In this document: positions 11,826 to 14,961 of the stretch, in pieces
How positions within the stretch are numbered: position 1 is the first letter of the stretch
How the letters are laid out: the number at the start of each line of letters is the position of its first letter
Assembly: GCA_030831375.1 (NCBI GenBank)
Contig: JAURLF010000195.1
Location: 1 to 14,961, forward strand
Direction of reading: 5' to 3'
Source: Gaiellales bacterium
Lineage (GTDB): Bacteria > Actinomycetota > Thermoleophilia > Gaiellales > F1-60-MAGs149
DNA length: 14,961 nt
Notes under the pieces: generated by a model
The model's database searches: none
Seen by the model: only the letters and a program-made list of their open reading frames with translations
Told to the model about the DNA's origin: nothing
Program-made: the position numbers and the translations under genes

Positions 11826-12895
11826 TGGGTCTCCCCTTCCACGAGGAATGTCGCCTGCGGATCCCAGGTCAGCGTGACCCGGCTGCCGGGCTGGGCGACC
11901 TGCATGCCCGGCGTCGCGTTCTGGTGGAACACCTGGATCTCCCCCACTGCGGTGTCCACGACGTACTGGGTGGCCACGCCGACGTACGCGTACTCGCGCA
12001 CGGTGCCGGCCACCGACGCGCCGGCGGGGGCGTCCCCGCCGGCGATCGAGATCTTCTCGGGGCGGATCCCGAGCCGGACGGCGCCGGAGCGGCCGCCGAC
12101 GGCATCGGGGGCGACGGCGAGGCGCGAGCCGTCGGCCGCGACCACGTCGCCGCCGTCGAGGCGGCCCGCGATCAGGTTCGAGACGCCGAGGAAGCCGGCC
12201 ACGAAGGCCGTCTCGGGCCGCTCGTAGAGCTCCGTCGGCCCGCCGAGCTGCTCGATCCGGCCCTCGTTCATGACGGCGATCTGGTCGGCCATGGTCATGG
12301 CCTCCTCCTGGTCGTGCGTGACGTGCACGAAGGTGATGCCGACCTCCTGCTGGATGCGCTTCAGCTCGAGCTGCATCTGGCGGCGCAGCTTCAGGTCGAG
12401 CGCGCCGAGCGGCTCGTCGAGGAGCAGGACGCGGGGGCGGTTGACGAGGGCGCGGGCCAGGGCGACGCGCTGCTGCTGGCCGCCGGACAGCTGACGCGGC
12501 TTGCGCTTGCCGTAGCCCTCGAGATCGACGAGGTCGAGCGCCTCCGCCACGCGCGTCGCGCGCTCCGCCTTCGGCACACCGTGCTCGCGCAGGCCGAAGC
12601 CGACGTTGTCCTCGACGGACAGGTGCGGGAACAGCGCATAGCTCTGGAAGACGGTGTTGACGTCGCGCTTGTACGGCGGCAGCAGCGACACGTCCTGGTC
12701 GCCGAGCAGCACCGTGCCGGCGGTCGGCTCCTCGAAGCCGCCGATCATCCGCAGGGTCGTCGTCTTGCCGCAGCCCGACGGCCCGAGCATCGCGAAGAAG
12801 CTCCCGCGCGGGATCTCCAGCGACACGTCGTCGACGGCGGTGAACTCGCCGAAGCGCTTGGTCACGCCCTCGAGGCGGACATCGATCTCGGTCAT
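11822..12895 (-). CDS. potA: Polyamine-type ABC importer ATPase PotA
   Basis: A 357-aa ATP-binding subunit of the importer. Walker A is GPSGCGKTT (38-46), the Q-loop is Gln84 in VFQSYALFPH, the signature LSGGQQQR is at 136-143, Walker B is VLLLDEP (156-162), and the H-loop His is 194 in VTHDQEEAM. A C-terminal TOBE-like regulatory region starts after GVSNLIAG (about residue 240) and contains LGIRPEKI, as in PotA/UgpC-type ATPases. The ATG at 12895 overlaps the aminotransferase stop by 4 bp; longer frames upstream are antisense-like extensions inside that gene. Order and overlaps make it the second gene of the operon. Confidence 0.93.
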   Translation of the reverse strand: MTEIDVRLEGVTKRFGEFTAVDDVSLEIPRGSFFAMLGPSGCGKTTTLRMIGGFEEPTAGTVLLGDQDVSLLPPYKRDVNTVFQSYALFPHLSVEDNVGFGLREHGVPKAERATRVAEALDLVDLEGYGKRKPRQLSGGQQQRVALARALVNRPRVLLLDEPLGALDLKLRRQMQLELKRIQQEVGITFVHVTHDQEEAMTMADQIAVMNEGRIEQLGGPTELYERPETAFVAGFLGVSNLIAGRLDGGDVVAADGSRLAVAPDAVGGRSGAVRLGIRPEKISIAGGDAPAGASVAGTVREYAYVGVATQYVVDTAVGEIQVFHQNATPGMQVAQPGSRVTLTWDPQATFLVEGETQ

Positions 12896-14265
12896 GCCAT
12901 CAGCTCCGCGGCGGCCGCGTCGAGGACCGCCAGCAGGCGCTCCACGTCGTCGGCGGTGGTGTCCGGGCAGATCAGGCACATGTTGTGGAACGGCGTGATC
13001 AGGATCCCGTTGTTGAGGGTGACGAGGTGCAGCCACTCCTCCACCTCGTCGTCGTGGGCGGCGTGCGACTCGCCGCCGTTGCGCGGCATCTCGGCGCAGA
13101 AGCGGAACTCGGCGCGCGCCCCGACGCCCGCGACGACCCACGGCAGCCCGTGGCGGTCGATGACGTCCTGCATGCCGTCGAGCATGCGTGCACCGAGCTC
13201 CGTCATGCGGGCGAACGCGGCCTCGGTGAGGACGTGCTCGAGCGTGCCGCGCGCGGCTGCGAGGCTGAGCGCATTGCCGGCGAGGGTGCCGCCGACGCCG
13301 CCCGTATCGACGTAGTCGCCCTGCGGGTCCTCGTGGATCAGGCGGTCGATCTCCGCCGACACGCCGTACGCGCCGATCGGCACGCCGCCGGCGATGCTCT
13401 TGCCGATCACGACGATGTCCGGGTCGAGGCCCCAGGCGCGCGTGCAGCCGCCGTAGCCGGCGGAGAAGGTGTGCGTCTCGTCGATCACGAGGTACGCGCC
13501 GGCCTCGCGCACCATCCGCGTCGCCGCCTCCCAGAATCCGGGGTCGGGCAGCACGATGCCCATGTTGGTCAGGGCAGGCTCAGCGAGCACGCAGGCGACG
13601 TCGCCGTGGGCGAGCTCGCGCGCGAGCGCATCCAGGTCGTTGAACTCGCAGATGCGGGTCGTCTCGACGGGGTCGACGGCGGGGCCGACGTTGCCCGGCT
13701 TGCGCCGCGGCACGCCGTCCTCGAGGGCGAGGATCGTCTCGTCGACGGAGCCGTGGTAGCAGTAGTTGAAGACCAGCACCTTCGGGCGGCCCGTCAGCTG
13801 GCGGCAGGTGCGCAGCACCCAGCGGTTCGCATCCGTCGCCGTCAGCGAGAAGGTCCACTTCGGCACGCCGAAGCGGCGCGCGAGGTCGCCCGCGACCCAG
13901 ATCGCGTCCTCCGTCGGCAGCATCGTGGTGGCGCCGCCGAGCCCGCCGAGGCGCCGCTCGACGGCGGCCACCGTGGCGTCCGGCGAATGCCCCGCCATCG
14001 CGCCCGTGTCGCCGAGGCAGAAGTCGACCAGCTCGTTGCCGTCGACGTCGGTGATGCGATTGCCCTTCGCGCGCTCGAAGAAGACGGGGTGCTGGCCGAC
14101 CCAGATCTCCATCCACTGCATCGGCACGCCGCCGATCATGTGGTCCGCCGCGCGCACGGCGAGCTCGCGCGAGACGGGATGCGCGGCGGCGAACGCGGCC
14201 CGCTCGCGGTCGATCAGCGCGCCCAGCCGCTCCCGGTCGATCTCCCTGCGCTCTGCAACCGCCAT
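12892..14265 (-). CDS. Class III PLP-dependent aminotransferase (glutamate-1-semialdehyde aminomutase-like)
   Basis: A 457-aa cytosolic pyridoxal-phosphate enzyme of fold type I, class III. The Schiff-base lysine is Lys289 in VVIGKSIAGGVPIGAYG, the cofactor-ring aspartate is Asp262 in LVIDETHTFSAGYGG, and YCYHGSVDETI marks the PLP-stacking region. The N-terminal SRELAVRAADHMIGGVPMQW and FCLGDTGAMAGHSP resemble a subgroup annotated as aspartate-aminotransferase-family or glutamate-1-semialdehyde aminomutase. A haem role is unlikely: the gene heads an operon with a complete polyamine-type importer, so it probably transaminates the imported amine or amino compound. The ATG at 14265 has a strong ribosome binding site (GGGAGGTG) 8 nt upstream. 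The exact substrate is unknown. Confidence 0.85.
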   Translation of the reverse strand: MAVAERREIDRERLGALIDRERAAFAAAHPVSRELAVRAADHMIGGVPMQWMEIWVGQHPVFFERAKGNRITDVDGNELVDFCLGDTGAMAGHSPDATVAAVERRLGGLGGATTMLPTEDAIWVAGDLARRFGVPKWTFSLTATDANRWVLRTCRQLTGRPKVLVFNYCYHGSVDETILALEDGVPRRKPGNVGPAVDPVETTRICEFNDLDALARELAHGDVACVLAEPALTNMGIVLPDPGFWEAATRMVREAGAYLVIDETHTFSAGYGGCTRAWGLDPDIVVIGKSIAGGVPIGAYGVSAEIDRLIHEDPQGDYVDTGGVGGTLAGNALSLAAARGTLEHVLTEAAFARMTELGARMLDGMQDVIDRHGLPWVVAGVGARAEFRFCAEMPRNGGESHAAHDDEVEEWLHLVTLNNGILITPFHNMCLICPDTTADDVERLLAVLDAAAAELMA

Positions 14266-14273
14266 CGGACCAG

Positions 14274-14295
14274 CACCTCCCTCGCGCGCATCGTA
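14274..14295 (-). promoter_or_regulatory. Promoter -10 box and ribosome binding site of the aminotransferase-pot operon
   Basis: On the minus strand TACGAT (14295-14290) is followed by GGGAGGTG (14281-14274) and then 8 nt to the ATG at 14265. This operon therefore has a short leader of about 18 nt with a strong Shine-Dalgarno sequence, unlike most promoters here. No clear -35 was found. Confidence 0.55.
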
Positions 14296-14362
14296 CCCGG
14301 GTCGCGCGGGACACGCGCGGCGGCGTTGCGGCTCGTCAGATCCGCGGCCCGTGAACGTCCCC

Positions 14363-14368
14363 TAGGGT
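14363..14368 (+). promoter_or_regulatory. -10 box (TAGGGT) of the secreted protein gene at the right edge
   Basis: TAGGGT is followed by 7 nt (GAGACCG) and the ATG at 14376, another leaderless arrangement. It is divergent from the aminotransferase operon promoter across a 110-bp gap; no other structure was seen in that gap. Confidence 0.5.
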
Positions 14369-14375
14369 GAGACCG

Positions 14376-14961
14376 ATGCCCCGCCGCGCCCGCACCGCAC
14401 TGCTCGCCCTCGCCGCGCTGCTGGCGACGCTCGGCGCGGTGCCCGCGAGCGGATCGGCGAGCACGCTCCTGACCCGCAACCCCCAGGGCCCGATCGGCCT
14501 GAAGGTGTCGAAGGACGGCGTGGCGCTCGTGACGGTGCGCACCGAGGGCCGCCTGCACCGGATCCTCGCCTGGGGCGCCGTCAACATGTCGAGGGGCCGC
14601 CTCAACCTGGACTTCTCGGGCGGCACCGGCCGAAGCGGCGAGGACTGGCGAACCCTTCGCAACGTGTGCGGCCCGTACCGCGGTGGCCCCTTCCCGGGCA
14701 GCCAGATGATCGCCGTCGCGTGCACGGCGCCCGACGGCAGCCACTGGGCGGTGCAGACGTGGCGGCGGTCCGTGCGCAACTACGGCGGCAAGACGGGCTC
14801 GGTCGACGTGCGCCTGTCGCACTGGACGAACCCCGTCGCCGACCTCGAGGTCTACAGCGACTGGTCGCGCTACGGCCCGTCGAGGACGCACAAGTGGCCG
14901 CACCTGTTCGGCGTCTACTCGTGGCGGGGCAACCCGATCGCCGTCGGCCTCGCGACGCCGC
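14376..14961 (+). CDS. Secreted protein of unknown function, N-terminal 195 residues (partial)
   Basis: I do not recognise a family. The open frame runs off the right edge without a stop. It begins with a signal peptide (basic MPRRARTA, hydrophobic LLALAALLATLGAV, likely cleavage near ASGSA, residues 24-28). The mature part starts STLLTRNPQGPIGLKVSKDG and is rich in aromatic and polar residues (GAVNMSRGRLNLDFSGG, EDWRTLRNVCGPY, SHWAVQTWRRSVRNYGGK, DLEVYSDWSRYG), suggesting a beta-rich extracellular domain. Two cysteines (in RNVCGPY and IAVACTA) could form one disulfide. No enzymatic motif is visible in the part seen. The start is set by the -10 box 7 nt upstream and the signal peptide. Confidence 0.78.
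   Translation, partial: MPRRARTALLALAALLATLGAVPASGSASTLLTRNPQGPIGLKVSKDGVALVTVRTEGRLHRILAWGAVNMSRGRLNLDFSGGTGRSGEDWRTLRNVCGPYRGGPFPGSQMIAVACTAPDGSHWAVQTWRRSVRNYGGKTGSVDVRLSHWTNPVADLEVYSDWSRYGPSRTHKWPHLFGVYSWRGNPIAVGLATP

Noticed and set aside
11825..13315. Long open frame (496 codons) on the plus strand across potA
   Set aside because: Shadow of the well-supported PotA frame on the other strand; low-complexity Ala/Arg/Gly/Asp content and no motifs.
12892..14265. Haem biosynthesis role (HemL) for the aminotransferase
   Set aside because: Although it resembles glutamate-1-semialdehyde aminomutase, it is embedded in a polyamine-type importer operon with no haem genes nearby.
12985..14370. Long open frame (461 codons) on the plus strand antisense to the aminotransferase
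   Set aside because: It is rich in His, Arg, Asp, Val and Ala without any fold signature, the usual product of reading the complement of a GC3-biased gene. The minus strand carries a complete aminotransferase with catalytic residues.
1..14961. tRNA, rRNA, CRISPR arrays, insertion sequences or attachment sites
   Set aside because: No cloverleaf-like conserved arms, regularly spaced repeats, transposase or integrase motifs, or long flanking repeats were seen on either strand by eye.

Overview
The window is very GC-rich, gene-dense bacterial DNA with strongly GC-biased third codon positions, frequent GTG starts, 1-4 bp start/stop overlaps inside operons, and many genes with a TANNNT -10 box only 6-8 nt before the start codon (the leaderless mRNA layout common in Actinomycetota). 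With a UbiA-type prenyltransferase resembling MqnP of the futalosine menaquinone route, this points to a high-GC actinobacterium, possibly of the Thermoleophilia/Solirubrobacterales type. That placement is inference; no rRNA or other phylogenetic marker is present.

Layout. 1-425 (minus): Phd/YefM-type antitoxin and a PIN-domain VapC toxin cut by the window edge. 426-892: intergenic region with a vapB promoter, a palindrome and a possible 65-aa exported peptide. 893-2130 (plus): PhzF-family isomerase translationally coupled to a hotdog thioesterase. 2147-3286 (minus): secreted cysteine-rich protein of unknown function. 3511-4301 (plus): toxin-first RelE/HigB-like toxin with an XRE antitoxin that seems to have its own leaderless promoter inside the toxin/antitoxin junction. 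4298-5167 (minus): MqnP-like prenyltransferase. 5224-6899 (plus): ABC-2 exporter, ATPase plus permease. 6940-7278 (plus): small three-helix membrane protein. 7286-8226 (minus): moaC-mogA molybdenum cofactor pair. 8327-8926 (plus): cysteine dioxygenase-family thiol dioxygenase. 8962-14265 (minus): five-gene operon of a class III PLP aminotransferase and a complete polyamine-type ABC importer (ATPase, lipoprotein binding protein, two permeases). 14376-end (plus): N-terminal part of another secreted protein of unknown function.

How the genes fit together. The largest unit, aminotransferase-potA-potD-potB-potC, reads as uptake of a cationic amine or amino compound followed by intracellular transamination; the substrate cannot be read from the sequence. 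moaC and mogA act at successive parts of molybdopterin synthesis. The two toxin-antitoxin modules lie within 4.3 kb of each other. The rest is ordinary housekeeping or lineage-specific content.

No mobile element, CRISPR array, tRNA or rRNA was seen. The most notable points are the repeated leaderless-promoter signature, the private promoter of the second antitoxin, the transporter-aminotransferase operon and the uncharacterised exported proteins.
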